From Sternotherus odoratus (Eukaryota; Chordata; Testudines; Kinosternidae): a stretch of DNA of 64,000 bases. A model generated the notes under the pieces. The model made no database searches and had not been told where the DNA came from. It worked only from the letters and a program-made list of their open reading frames with translations. A program made the translations under genes and the position numbers. The stretch is from assembly GCA_032164245.1 (NCBI GenBank), contig JAVMKO010000001.1:19629603-19693602 (forward strand), in the 5' to 3' direction. Shown here one piece after another: positions 11,527-23,460 of the stretch; within the stretch, counting starts at the first letter, position 1; each line of letters opens with the position of its first letter.

Positions 11527-12479
11527 ATCCACTGATTCCATATGGTGCCATCCTGCAAAGCATTAGCTTTTAGAGGCAATACTTCCTGAGGTCATGACCC
11601 ATTAGCACATAAAGGTTCAACATTCTTTCAAAGAAGCCTGGGCAGTTGTGGAAAAAAATAGAAAATTAATTTCATGTTAGCAACATCACATTCTTCTAGT
11701 CACCAAGAATATCCAGCTGGAATGTACTATGCCCTGATACATGGGTTGTCATTGTTTATGGGAGTTGTGGGCACTCTGACCTCTTAAAAAAATCAGACTC
11801 TTTTTATAGGCACCTCTCTTGTGGCCCAGAAAGCTTTTCATTTCAAGAATGTGAAAATGAAGTGTTTTGGCAGTTTCGAAAGATTTTTTCCCCACCATGT
11901 TTTTGAGTCAGGAGATTTGTTGAATCCAAACTTATTTCACAAATAGATTCGGTTTTGATAAATTAGCATTTAAAAAAAAATGTTTCATTAAAAACTTCCA
12001 AACCAGCTCTACTGTGCTTCTGCTGGCAGGAAATCATGGCCATTGGCTCCATGTAGTGGAAACCCAGCTCAGCAGGGACACACTAAGACGTTCCCTACAG
12101 AGCTGGGCTCTGACACACACAATTAAGGAAGGAGGCTGTGCTGATTAAAAAATACAACCAGGGTTAGAGGCGAAATGAATGCAGCAGTAAAAAATTTTAA
12201 AAAGTTATATAACAAATGGAAGAAAGGGGAAGTTTATTGTAATGAATCTAAAAAAAGTTAGGAATTGTAGAAAATGAATCTGACTAGATGGAAATGATAG
12301 AATTATCATTAATAAAGAAAAAAGATGGAAGTGTTCAGTAAACATTTCTGTTCTGCATTTGGAGGAAAAACAGGTTACATATTCTCACCATATGGTCATA
12401 ACACTCTTTCCATTCCACTAGTATCTCTGTTGGATATCAAACAAAAGTTACTGAAGTCAGACATTTTAAAAACATCAGA
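11527..12479. other. Unassigned AT-rich DNA
   Basis: Nothing recognisable is present: no gene, no terminal repeats, only short A-rich tracts. Confidence 0.45.
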
Positions 12480-13965
12480 TTTAGATAACTAATATCCAAG
12501 AGTTTTAAAGAGCTGGCTGAGGAATTTGATGAACTAATAATGTTGATTTTCAATACATTTTGGAGCACTGGGGAAGTTCCAGAAGACTGGAAGAAAGCTA
12601 ATGTGCCAATTTTTAAAAGGGCAAACAGGACAAACCAGGTAATTATAGGCCTTTCTGACTGATATCACTCCTAGACAAGACAATGGAGCGACTGATACAT
12701 GACTCAAAGAACTAAAGAGTAATGTAATTAATGCAAATCCATATGAGTGTATGGATAATAGATTCTTCAAACTAACTTGATATCATTTTTGATGAGATTA
12801 TAAATTTGGTTGATAAGATAATAGTGTCGACATAAAGGACTTCTGTAATGTATTTGACTTGGTACCACATGACATTTTGATTAAATAGCTAGAATGATAT
12901 AAAATTAACATGGCATACATTAAATTAATTAAAATCTGGCTAACTGATATGTCTCTAAATGTAATTGTAAATGGGGAATTGTCATCGAGACGGGGTATTT
13001 GCAGCGGATGCCCACAGGAATTGGTTATTGGCCCTACACTATTTAACAGTTTTATCTAAAGATCTGGAACAAAACATAAGATCATCACTGATAAAGTTTG
13101 CAGATGACACAAAATTGGAAGAGTGGTAAATAATGAAGCAGATACATCCTTGATTCACAGTGATCTGGATCACTTCGTGACCAGTGCGCAAGCAAGTAAT
13201 GTGTTTTCATACAGCTAAATATAAATCTAGAAACAAAGAAAGTAGGCCATACTTGCAGGATGGAGGATGTTAGCCTGGGAAGTACTGTCTCTGATGAAAG
13301 ATTTAGGGGTCATGGTGGATAATCAGCTGAACATGAGCACCCAGAGTGACGCTGCGGCCAAAAGAGCTAATGCAATTCTGAGATGTATAAACAGGGGGAT
13401 CTGAAGTGGAAATAGAGAGGTTATTTTACCTCTGTATTTGGCACTGGTGTAACCACGCCCGTGGTTCAGTTCTTCTGGCCACAATTCAAGAAGGATGTTG
13501 ATACATTGGAGAGGGTTCAGAGAAGAGCCTGAGAACGATTAAAAAATTAGAAGACATGCCTTATTATAGTGATTAACTAGCTTGAGCTCCTTGAGTCTAA
13601 CAAAGAGAAGGTTAAGGGATTGCAGTTTATAAGTACTTACATGGGGGAAAATATTTAATAAATAGGTTCTTCAGTCTAGCAAAGAAAGGTTTAACATAAG
13701 CCAGTGACTGGAAGTTGAAGCTAGACATATTCAGACTGGAAATAAGGCATACCTTTTTAATGGTGAGAATAATTAACCAGTGTAACCAAAGGATGTGGTG
13801 GATTCTCCACTAGTGACAATTTTAAAATGAAGATTGGATGTTTTTTCTAAAAAATCTGCTCTAGGAATTATTCTGTGGCCTGCATTAGGGCCAGACTAAA
13901 TGATCAGGTCCGACTACATGATCACAAAGGTCCTTTCTGGCCTAAGAATCTCTGAATACATAGCC
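12480..13965 (+). pseudogene. CR1 LINE: decayed reverse transcriptase and 3' end
   Basis: CR1-like reverse transcriptase can be read in pieces across several frames. Pieces include EELAEEFDE near 12515, STGEVPEDWKKANVPIF near 12565, and a PHDILI-equivalent near 12860. A KFADDTKLG segment near 13095 carries the catalytic FADD motif, and an LGVMVDNQLNMS-type block lies near 13310. Many stops and indels break the frame, so no protein can be made. The 3' end at about 13800-13965 shows the CR1 block TTATTCTGTGGCCTGCATTAGGGC, then AGACTAAATGATCA and GGTCCTTTCTGGCCT. This is the longest CR1 copy in the window, and the 5' half of ORF2 and all of ORF1 are missing. Confidence 0.85.
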
Positions 13966-16040
13966 TGTCCTCTGGTCTCAGAATTCTCCTTCCCCCTCCC
14001 TGTGCAATGGAATCATATCAGTTTAACTGGGATCCTCTGTTGTTCTAACATAGGAGGTAGCATTTGCCTCTGGAGTTTGTCTTATCAGCTCTCCGGAGGA
14101 TACATTGGCAGTCAATGAAAAAACACAGAGATCTCTTGGTTTTCTTTATTGTCAATGTTTATGTTATCTACCTTGTTTTAGCAGCTTGCACCTGCAGTGA
14201 AACTCTACCAGAGAGATGTTCCTGATATAATTATCTCCTGCCACAGTCTGATCAAAGTAGAGTTCATCACCAGGTCAAGGCTTTGGAGTTTAAGATAAGA
14301 TCCATACAATGATAAATTATTAGTCTCTCTAATGCATTGGAAAATGTAAAAGAGGCAATTTTTATTATTCTCGAGACTAACTTGTCATCCTCACTGTGAG
14401 TCAAATGCCAAATGACAGCTGAAATCCGGTTCTGCAAATGAAATCTTTTAGTAATGCTAATTTCAGTTTTAATTCTAATTATCTCAATTTTACTACTAGC
14501 GTAAAAGCCAGTTTTACCCCTTGGCTTTTTATTTGTTTCAAAGTTTGCTTTTATTTTCCAGTATTGCAAGTACAAAAGATTATGTCATTGCTATATACAG
14601 TCCACAGATATGAGCATGTATAAAATGATACAATTATCATAAACATTATATTATGCATATATTATACAAAGTGCTGGTAGCTGGCCTATTATTAAAGTTG
14701 CCTGACAGTTCCCATTTCAAGACAGGGTTTTCAATTGCTTGTAACTGTGCCAAATTTGAAGCATTTGTGCTGAAATTGTACATGCTAGATCTCTACCTCA
14801 GGCTGGATTGTTTGGGGGGAATTTCTGCCAAAGCAGTTCAGCCATTTCTGAGAATGTTGAGATAAATATGTAGTTTTGCCAATGTTAGAAACTTCGGCAA
14901 ACTTTCTTGAAAGACTACAGTTCCCCCATTCTTTGGTACAGGGACATGACATTCGGCAAATGTGCCTTTTGCCACCCCCTGAAAATCCACCTTCACTTGG
15001 CCAAGTATAAGCCTTTGTAAAATTTTTATTTTCCATTCACCCGGTAAAGACGTCTTCCATTTTAATAACTAAATTCTCTGAAGAATCCAGGTTCGCTGGG
15101 CACGCTTCAGCTGACTGAACAGAACTTTACCTGCAGTTGCACTGTTGTTGCAATTGTGTCTGTGCCAAAGTCCAGGTCTGGGAACCTGAAGTGAGCAGGG
15201 AGCATGTCTCTCCCATACTCTCAGTGAACCCCCTTCTTGGCCAGGAAGCAAGCAGGAGGAAACGGCCTGATATGAATGCTGAGGGAATGAGAGTCAGACC
15301 AGTGGGATGAGGTGAGCGGAGTAGATTGGGACAAGGAGCTGGGAGGTGGAAGACTGGGATTAGAGGTTGGCCAGGGATGAGGGAGAAACTGGGAGGTGCA
15401 ATGAGGAGGGAGATTGGAAGGCAGGGGTCCGGTGGAAATTACAGTATGTGATCATGTGATTAAAGACTGTATCACAATGCATATGCACAAGGGGCCCAAT
15501 TAAGGTGCCACAGGCAATATTATTTCAATGTAGTCCTGTGTGTGTGTGTGTAATATATTTAGTGCTTAACATCCCAAAGGATTCCAAAGCACTTCACAAA
15601 CTACAAACACTGAAAGATTCACTTCTCCGCTCACAGAAATACCTTTGGGATGAGATACAGCAGATTTTCAAAGGCACAAAACAACTCTAATCAACATTTT
15701 AGGACGGGAAATAAGGAGAACACCATAGCAAGGTGAAACTGTAGGGGGAATTTTAATTAGTACAATTAATCAAACTGTAATTTGGTCAGGACGCTGAGGT
15801 TAACACAACTAGTCTTTCAAAGAGTGCCATAGGATTTTTTTATGGCCATTTGTGAATTCAGGATAGTATGAGATTATTTTTTCCAAATGAGGAAAAAGCA
15901 TTGGGAACACCATCTGCAACCAAGAAAGATACAGTAGTTCATGCTATAATGAGTGAATTTTTAAAATTGGTTACATGCAAATATTTTAGCATTTAAAAAA
16001 AAATCTTTAGATACATCAGGCTAAGGCTCCAATCCAGGAG
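13966..16040. other. Unassigned DNA
   Basis: No supported gene. A GTG-repeat tract lies at about 15537-15552. The segment around 15550-15680 (GCTTAACATCCCAAAGGATTCCAAAGCACTTCAC) resembles the tail of an old CORE-SINE. Frames at 14267-14575 and 15069-15251 have no domain. Confidence 0.4.
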
Positions 16041-16366
16041 TTGTTCCAAACAAATAGGCCCCTGATTGGAACAATTAAAAAAATCAGCACCTAAGAGCCA
16101 GGGGTGTGATCTATGAAAGTACTTAAGCACTAAGTCCCAGTTTTAGGTGCCACTGCAAGCCACAAAACTCCCACTTGGGTGCTGTAACCCTGGAGGCATC
16201 TAAACTCCCTTGACATCTACGTTCCTGCCTCTGGGCATACGCACTGCAGCTTCACCCTAGGTATCTGGACACCTATCTCCCACCTAAGCCCCAGAGCACT
16301 CACAAACCAGGAAAGGCAGGCATGTGGCCACCTAAGTCACATGCGGGGCCCTATCTGGTAGGCATG
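16041..16366. repeat. Old dispersed repeat rich in CACCTAAG-type words
   Basis: Short words such as GCACCTAAG, TACTTAAGCACTAAG and GCCACCTAAGTC recur through the stretch. A related block lies at 44290-44680. It is a dispersed amniote-type repeat I cannot name. The solo LTR that follows interrupts or abuts it. Confidence 0.4.
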
Positions 16367-17501
16367 TGTGATGCTGTATGACTGAAATATGACCATGTAT
16401 ATCCATGACATTGCCACTGTTAGACAATAGTAACAACCCTTGTACAAATCATGGCATGTAAGGTGTCGATGGAAAAGTTATGATTTGCTAGGTATGATTA
16501 TCCTGGTTATATGCATGCATCATTTTTGTATCTGAAGTTATGAATATTGTCTATATACCTGTATCACTATTATGTTTGTTCCTGAGGTAACACACATAAG
16601 GTAGTTTATATCCAGTCTAGCCAGAACATTGTGAATGGACTATTCAAGTTGATGGCCCATCAAATACACTTAATTATCACAATAGAAGAAACTAATTCCC
16701 TCCAGATAGCTCTTCTTTCAGATACCTTAGCCTCCAAAAGGCCAATGGCTGCCCCTGTGAGTCAGCAAGCCATATAAAGGCACATGACATGCTCATGTGA
16801 CCCTAGATTCCATCTTGTGCCAGTAATTTTCCAGAAACTATGTTGTGAGCTTTGTTTGGAACAGTGAAATTCCAATCACATGGCTGAGGATATAAAAGAC
16901 CCCTGAAACATTTCCATGTTGTCTCTTTCCTGATCTGATTCTCTGGACTGTGGATTTACAATTAAAAGGAGAATATTGACTGAGGAACTTCCAATCTTTT
17001 GGAAGTTACCAGGGACTTTACAAGCCAGCAGTCTATTCCATCGCTGCTGCAAACCTGAGATAAGAACACTGCCATGAGTGTACGTATATGATCTATTCAC
17101 CATTTTAACTCTCTTCTTCTTTTCCTTATTAATAAACCTTTAGATTTTGTTACTAAAGGATTGTAACAGCATGATTATTGGGTACGGTCTGAGTTACATA
17201 TTGACCTAGCTATGTGGCTGATCTCTTGAGATCAGAAGAACTCTTTGATGAAATTGGTTTTCAATAACCACTCATCATAAAGTCTAGTGTCTCAGTGATT
17301 AAACAAGGGCTGCAATGCCTGAAGAGACTGCATTTTTGACTTCTTGTTAACCAATGTGGTGAGACTGAAGTTTAGATTATACCAAGCCAGTAATGAAAGT
17401 AATGATAGAATAACCACCAGTGTGGGGTGAGTCCACCCTATTTCTCAACAGTTTGTCCTAATCTGGCATTCTCAGCTGTGACCCACTGAGGCACAGTGAC
17501 A
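16367..17501 (+). mobile_element. Solo LTR of an endogenous retrovirus-like element (~1.1 kb)
   Basis: It begins TGTGATGCTG and ends GGCACAGTGACA, the TG...CA ends of an LTR. Flanking pentamers are GCATG and GGATG, a possible target duplication with one mismatch. A TATA-like GGATATAAAAGACC lies at about 16886 and a poly(A) signal TTAATAAACC at about 17128, in the order U3-R-U5 for the plus strand. No gag, pol or env is attached, so it is a solo LTR. The first 200 bp resemble the sequence at the right edge of the window (63795-64000). The class cannot be decided without internal sequence. Confidence 0.7.
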
Positions 17502-17574
17502 GGATGCTCACAAATTGCCTACCAGAGCAGGTGTCAAGCGAGTTTTCACAAAATAGCTGGGAGTCAGGGAAAGA

Positions 17575-17700
17575 CGCACTCTCTCCCTTATTATCTTTAG
17601 CGTAATGGATCGGGTACTCCCCCAGAATGTGGGAGGTACTGGTTCAAGTCCCCTGCTCATCCTGAAGGGGAGAAGGGATTTGCTACCGCTGGGTGAACGA
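17575..17700 (+). repeat. tRNA-derived SINE head
   Basis: TAGCGTAATGGATCGGGTAC followed about 30 bases later by GGTTCAAGTCCC reads as a degenerate tRNA A box and B box. It has no cloverleaf that would make a real tRNA, and a SINE body-like sequence continues to about 17760. It is an old pol III-derived SINE. Confidence 0.5.
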
Positions 17701-17869
17701 CCTAGCCTATGAAATATTCTGATGTGAATCTCCCTCAATCTCTGCATTTGAAGTTATTCGAGTTCAGTTAAATAATTGAATGAAAACTGGGCCATTGAAA
17801 GAGTTAATGACTCAACAAGTGACTATAGCTGAACCACTCATTAATAGTGACCATAATTAAAGGTAACAT

Positions 17870-18249
17870 TGTTGTAGGGTAAAATGCCAAAGAAACCGAC
17901 CATAAAAGCATTTAACTTCCAAAAGGGTACTACATAAAAACAAGGAAGCTAGTAAAATGGAAATTAAGAAGAATAGTTACAAGAGTGAAATCCCTGCAAG
18001 CTTCATGGAAACTATTAAAAAAGCCCACAATAGCGGCTCAAACTAAATGTATTCACCAAATTTAGAAAAAGCTACCATGGCTAAACAATAGAGTAAAAGA
18101 GGTGGCTAGAGGCAAAAAGAAATCCTTTAAAAATTGAAGTCAGATCCTACTGAGGAAACGAAAGGAGCATAAACTCTGGTAAGTCAAGTGTAAAAATACA
18201 ATTGGGCAGGCCAAAAAAGAATTTGAAGAGCAACTAGCCAGGGCAGCGC
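17870..18249 (+). pseudogene. CR1 ORF2 linker region, left part
   Basis: Plus-strand reading gives a basic, helical CR1 linker between endonuclease and reverse transcriptase. Recognisable parts are KKLPWLNNRVKEVARGKKK near 18070 and KKEFEEQLA near 18215. The frame contains several stops. The same element resumes at about 18500 after a MITE insertion. Confidence 0.7.
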
Positions 18250-18487
18250 TTTAATGTGGCTTACGTAGTCACGGCATAGTGCTAAGAGAGAAAAAAAAAA
18301 ACTCCATGAGAAGAATAGCAACCAGCACTGGGAGCGTGGCTTCCAGCACTGGTATATTGTCTACACTGGCATTTTACAGCCCTGAAACTTGCAGCGCTCG
18401 GGGGGGGGGGGGGGGGGGCGGGGGAGGGCTCACACCCCTGAGGAAGAAAGTTGCAGCATTGTGAAATGCCAGTGTAGACAAGCCCCA
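18250..18487. mobile_element. MITE inserted in CR1, with a 19-G run
   Basis: The element ends AATGCCAGTGTAGACAAGCC at 18464-18483. Its inverted partner TTGTCTACACTGGCATTTTAC lies at about 18357, so the right half is a hairpin whose loop holds 19 consecutive G (18400-18418). The left portion, with AGCACTGG words, belongs to the same longer MITE as I recall it. It splits the CR1 ORF2 in two. Confidence 0.65.
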
Positions 18488-18499
18488 AAACTAAACAGC

Positions 18500-18785
18500 A
18501 AAAATATTTTAATTACATCAGAAGCAGGAAGCCTGCCAAACAGTCAGTAGGGGCACTGGATGATCAAGGTGCTAAGGGAGCACTCAAGGAAGATAAGGCC
18601 ATTGCAGAGAAGTTAAATGAATTACTTGCATTGGTTTTCACTGCAGAAGATGTGAGGGAGATTCCCACACCCAAGCCATTCTTTTTAGGAGACAAATCTG
18701 AGGAACTGTCCCAGATTGAGGTGTCAGAAGAGGTGGTTTTGAATCAAATTGAGAAATTAAACAGTAATAAGTCTCACAAGTTCAA
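18500..18785 (+). pseudogene. CR1 ORF2 linker region, right part
   Basis: An uninterrupted frame of about 74 codons (18559-18780, no Met start) reads as CR1. It has the KAIAEKLNELLALVFTAED block, corresponding to the conserved ...LNxxFASVFT segment ahead of the RT domain, followed by SQIEVSEEVVLNQIEKLN. It is the continuation of 17870-18249. The RT itself is not present downstream, so the copy is truncated on the right. Confidence 0.75.
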
Positions 18786-19224
18786 AACAGCCTCAGCTCA
18801 GAACTAACATCCTCATGACCAGTTTAGATCATACTTTATACAGTTCAGGGGGGTCTTTGTTCTTGAGTTTCCAGGAACAGGAAGTCATAAGATAATAAGT
18901 TTTTCTCTCCAGTGCTTTAAAAGGCCTCCCAAATACCTCATAGGAAACCATCTTCACACACATTGTCCCAAACAATTCTTTGAAGTTTCTACAGTCCTTC
19001 AATAACAGATAAACAATTGAATTTTTAATACAGTGAATCCAAAAGATATTAATCCTAATTCAATAAGATTTGAACTTTACTGAATTAAATTAATCAAGCT
19101 ATTGCAGGAAATTGCCATCTACCGCAACTACAATTCAGGCTTTCTATACATTTCCAGGGAGCCTTGCAACCTGTACATAAAATTGTTGAAAAAATTGATG
19201 TAACTGTCTTGAGAGGGTAAGGCT

Positions 19225-19446
19225 CTACTGGAGTGGAACTTGAGGTCTGGGATCAGTTCCTGGCTCTGCCACAAGTTCTTCTGTGACCTTGAGCAAGTTG
19301 ATGTACCTGTATCGCCGTTCCCCATATGCAAAACAGGAGGAATGACTCTCTCTTTCTCCTGCCCTTTGTGTCATTGCTTGTCTATTAAATTAAACGTTCC
19401 TCTAGGCAGGAACTCTCTCTAGATTTGAGTCAGGACCTGGTACAAT
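19225..19446 (+). repeat. CORE-SINE (MIR-like), left part
   Basis: GGGATCAGTTCCTGGCTCTGCC, then TGTGACCTTGAGCAAGTTG and TTCCCCATATGCAAAACAGG, are the CORE signature of MIR-like SINEs. The GGCAGGAACTCTCTC and CCTGGTACAATAGGG blocks follow. The tail continues beyond the next MITE at 19721-19775, where TTCTGATCTCAGCTGG is followed by GGTGCTACTGTTATACAAA. Confidence 0.7.
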
Positions 19447-19720
19447 AGGGGTAGGTCTACACTGCAATAAGAAATCGTCAGCTGGCCCATGCCAGCTGAC
19501 TCAGACTTATGGGTCTCAGGCTGTGGGGCTGTGGAATTGCAGTGTAGACTTCTGGGCTCAGACCGCAGCCGGGGCTGTAGGACCATGCAAGGTGGGAGGG
19601 TCCCAGAACTCAGGCTGCAGCCTGAGCCAGAGAGTCTGTAGCAGAATTAAACAGCCCTGCAACTTGACGCAGCTGGCACAGGTCAGGCACAGGTGTCTAA
19701 CGACAGCATGGACGTACCCT
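19447..19720. mobile_element. hAT-type MITE inserted in a SINE
   Basis: The left end AGGGGTAGGTCTACACTGC is mirrored by CAGCATGGACGTACCCT at the right. Inner inverted blocks include CAGCTGGCCCATGCCAGCTG near 19480 and GGCTGCAGCCTGAGCC near 19615. The family recurs, truncated, at 56502-56645. It is non-coding. The flanking SINE reads continuously across it, which fixes the ends well. Confidence 0.8.
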
Positions 19721-19775
19721 TAGGTTCTGATCTCAGCTGGAGCTTATAGGTGCTACTGTTATACAAATAATACAT

Positions 19776-21539
19776 GGTAAGGGTCAAAGCCTGTTCTGGG
19801 AGGCTGGGCCAGTATATTTTTGCTTTGAAAACTAGGTCACCAGTCCCTACTTTCACTGAATTGAACATAATAATCTAACTTTGATATCACAGAATAGAAC
19901 AACAAAACAAAAACATTTAATGTTCGATGTAGTTTGCTATATCATGCATCAATATAATGATTTCATTAAAATATAACTTGCAACAAAATATCCTGCTATT
20001 TCTGCTACAGCTTGTGTCTGCAGTATACTGGTCATAAAATTGTTCTTTATTCCACAGGTAATGTCATGATATTTAGGAGGGGACATTTTCTGGTATATGA
20101 CCACATTAATATATAAGCCACACAAGAGTTTCATTACTAAAGATCATTTAGATTTTTTCATAAAACCCCTCTTGGCAATTGCTTCCTAACACACTGATTT
20201 TTGAAGAATACTTCAGATTCTCTCTCATCATGGCTTATTAACATACCGTAATTCACAAAATACATCTATTTTGGGACATCTTTTATATCAATATTAATTA
20301 ACTCTTGAGTGCCCTACAACTCCTTGCAGCCTGAAATGAAAAGAGGATTATTTGACCTGCTAGACGTTTCTGATGAGCTCAGAATTTTATGTGTGTGTCT
20401 CCGAATGGGAAAGAGGATGCAGCATTCAAGTATTTGAGCTTCCCAGGCTCACAAGCCAAATGTGAGCAAAAATAAAGTCAGGGGGGAGGGAATTTAAAGG
20501 GGGGGGAATTAATGATTCTGCCGCAAGTCAAACTAAAAAACCAAGAAACACGTGCTAACTATAGGAAAGCCTGGCCATTTTAGGGACGTTAGGTGCCCAT
20601 TTCCAGTGGGTCAGAATGAGAGCTGCATACTAAACTCCTCTTTCTACTTTTGGAAATCTCCCATCTAATGGATGCTGCTATATTTTGTGCCCAATGAGAA
20701 CCCCATGTTAGGAACAGCCTGCAGTCTCTTGCTCTTGTTGATATAGAAACCATAACAGATGCAACATAGTCAGTCTCTCCAGAATCAATAGGGATGGAGC
20801 ATATTGTGCGTAGCATATCCGCATTCTTCTGTCATCATAGAAAAGTAACTGAAAACCTTATTAGATGATTGACAAATTCATTCTTTAGGCAAGAATGCAG
20901 CAACCACAACTGCTGTGTGTGCGATGGAGGAAAGGAGTCTAGTGGAGGTTTATATAAGTTTTTATTTGTTGATAATTTTACTTTTACTATACTTATTCCT
21001 CTGGAAAGGTGACTGAGTCCTGTGTGATCACTGGGCCTCCGCATTTACCCAAATTGTGAGCTTAACTGTAAAAAAAGGTTTATAAAATGTCACAGTAACC
21101 TATAATAATAGAAGTTGATAGGAAAATGTACAAAAAGGAGACAGAACAACTGAATTAGTTGAAACAAAAATAAGTCTACAAATATAACCCAATGACTATA
21201 GGTGCCATAGGACTCTGTCGCTTCTGAAGATCCAGACTACCTCTCTGATCAATGACTATGTTATGATCATACTCAGTAAATAAAAAAATTAAAAGACTGA
21301 TAATTAATCCAAAATTAAGCCAAATCGTATACCTAATTGGTGGACAAATAATCAGGAGATGGGCTATTTCACACATCAGTGCCTTTTGGGGTCCTTACAG
21401 AAAAAATGTTGGGGAAAAATCGGCTAATAGAGCAAACTTAAAAATGGCTGCCATCCATACCACGTCCTGGGACCCAGACCATCTTTGTCCTACTCTGGAG
21501 AGACACCTAACCGGACTGGGCCAGAGATAGAGGGACTCC
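19776..21539. other. Unassigned AT-rich DNA
   Basis: No gene, terminal repeat or known family is recognised. The short open frames at 19949-20134, 20589-20816 and 21176-21376 (minus) carry no motif. A G-rich stretch lies at about 20480-20512. Confidence 0.4.
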
Positions 21540-22008
21540 AATGACATCACCACTTCCACCAGCTCCGGCTAAGTCCTCAACCCCACCTGGGAGGTGAGAT
21601 GATCTCTCTCCCCTCCCCCACGGCCAATGTCTTCTTTTCCTTCTCCACCATATTTCTTCGCTTTCATAGCCGTCTTCTTTTTCCTTCTGTCTGACAAGAG
21701 TCTGGCTTAGCTGGCCAAAACTGCATGTTTTACAACATTGCTGTAAGGCTGTCCAGAACAAGGCAATGAAAAGCACTGCCAAACAGTTCACTGCTTTTTC
21801 TCCAGCAGTGAGATGGCAAATAAAAATAAACAGCAGACATAGAAGCTCCATTTTCTATCTTGGCTATTCTTTTCTCTTCCTTTTTGTGGGTGTTTGCTGT
21901 GTTTTGTCATCTAGGAAATGGCATGGGACTTTAACAGCAGCAACGGCGACAGCTCCAGCCCATCTTAACTAACTACTCTTTTCCACAAAAGGGGCAGTTA
22001 TTACCATC
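21540..22008 (-). mobile_element. 3' LTR of a Gmr1-like element
   Basis: This block is a diverged direct repeat of 23978-24455. Shared words in the same order include CCAGCTCC(G/A)GCTAA, TTCCTTCTGTCT, GCTATTCTTTTCTC, TTTTGTCTTCTA-like, ATAGCTCCAGCCCATCTTA-like and CTCTTTTCC...CAAAAGG. Two such repeats flanking gag-like coding sequence on the minus strand make this the 3' LTR. Exact LTR ends are not defined. Confidence 0.7.
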
Positions 22009-22089
22009 TAAAAAAAACTTTCAGATAAGGGTTTTTCCATTTTCACATACCATTTCATCTACCTTCCCTACCAAACCGTGTTATAGTTT

Positions 22090-23460
22090 TACCCCCTTTT
22101 TAATTTTCTACTCAAGGTCTTTCTTTCTCCAGACCACTGAATTATTGGCATATCTCTTGTTCCGTTTCTTCTCTCTAGCTCCCATGTGGCTTTTGAACCT
22201 ATCCTTGATATCTTGCCTACTCTGGTCCTGCCCTTTCTGGCATTGCTCCCCCTCCTTAAAAGAAAAGGGATCCAATCTGTTGCAATTAATACCAGTTGGG
22301 GGCAAGGTCCCAGCCTCCCCAACACATTTCCATCTAAATGTTCCCTGAATTTCTGTGGGTACCCTGGCCATTGGACAGAAAAAGTCAGTTTTACTCTCTA
22401 TTGGCACCATCCAATAGGGTTTCACCCACTCTCTTCTGACCTACGAGCACCCAACAGCAGTCTACCAGGGTCATGATTTTTTAGTGCTCCTGTCTCTATC
22501 AGAGATGGTGGGCGTCCATTTTGACTGCCTGCCAAGGGTTTCTGTCCACCCACAGAACTCAGTGAAGTGCCTCCATATCGAGGCAGTCCCTTTTCAAGTA
22601 TTCTGAACCACTGCATTGGTAACAAACAATTTGGCAGTGTGTGAGGAAGGGGTCTCCTTGTCTTATTTTCTTTTCCAGTGTCTTTATTGTCACTGACTCC
22701 CTGCCTTTCCTCTATGGGTCTTTTTTCTCTAAATAGACAGACTGACTCCACAAACTCCTCAGTGAGCTTTAGGGCAGCTTCTAAGGTAGCAGGTTAGTAT
22801 TCCCGCACCAAAATTCTAGTGATTTCAGGGAGACTCTGTCATATTTGACCAAAAATAATGGAGTCCATTACCTCCCAAATTCCTTGGCCATCTGGTCTCA
22901 GCCACCTAGTGGCCCAATTAGTTAATTTTTGGCCCAGGCCCCAGGACATATCCCCGCCAACCCTCTGGCTGCCCAAAACTTTTACCTGTACCATGGTAGA
23001 TGGTCCCATTTAGCCGTGAATGGGTGCTTTTATTATATCATAGTCAGCTGCCTAGACATCAACTGAGCACCATATATGCAGCTTATGCTTCTCCCCAAAG
23101 ATAGGAAGCCAAACGAAAAGGCTCATATCCTCTTCTCCCACCCTGCTTCTGATGACACCCTCTCAAATCTTAAATAAAAAGTCATCAGTCATCATCCATC
23201 AGTCCCTTTTTGCATGGTCCCATGCCCACCACCTGGTCATCATCCCTTGCCATTGGACTCACCAGCTCCTCCATCAGCTATTGTGGTACCTTTGCCTGGC
23301 CTGTAATAGGTTGCCATGGGGTTTTGTTCTTGTTCTGCTTGTCAGGCTAACAATGGCTGTCTTTCTTGTCATTGAGTATGTTGAAACTCTTGAAGCATTT
23401 TCTGCAACTCTTCCTGTAGTTTCACTACCTACTGCAGCCTCCATGCTGCACAGTCCACTG
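22090..23460 (-). pseudogene. Gmr1-like Ty3/gypsy gag and protease remains
   Basis: The minus strand, read across several frames, gives a decayed gag in the expected order. A glutamine-rich coiled segment (LQEELQKMLQEFQ, about 23400) comes first, then a capsid part with a WLRPDGQGIWEVMD block (about 22890). A SCAN-like helix pair follows at 22749-22859, with SLPEITRILVREY and PATLEAALKLTEEFVE. A zinc knuckle at 22583-22624 (CYQCSGSEYLKRDC) has Tyr in place of the His. Near 22259-22303, VLIATDWIPF resembles the end of a retroelement protease. Stops interrupt at least the capsid and knuckle regions. Reverse transcriptase and integrase are missing entirely, so it is an internally deleted or non-autonomous copy. 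The SCAN domain of vertebrate zinc-finger proteins is held to derive from this type of gag. Confidence 0.7.

Noticed and set aside
17590..17660. Possible tRNA genes (also near 29110, 48760 and 54260)
   Set aside because: Only degenerate A and B boxes are present and a cloverleaf cannot be completed; all are SINE heads or similar.
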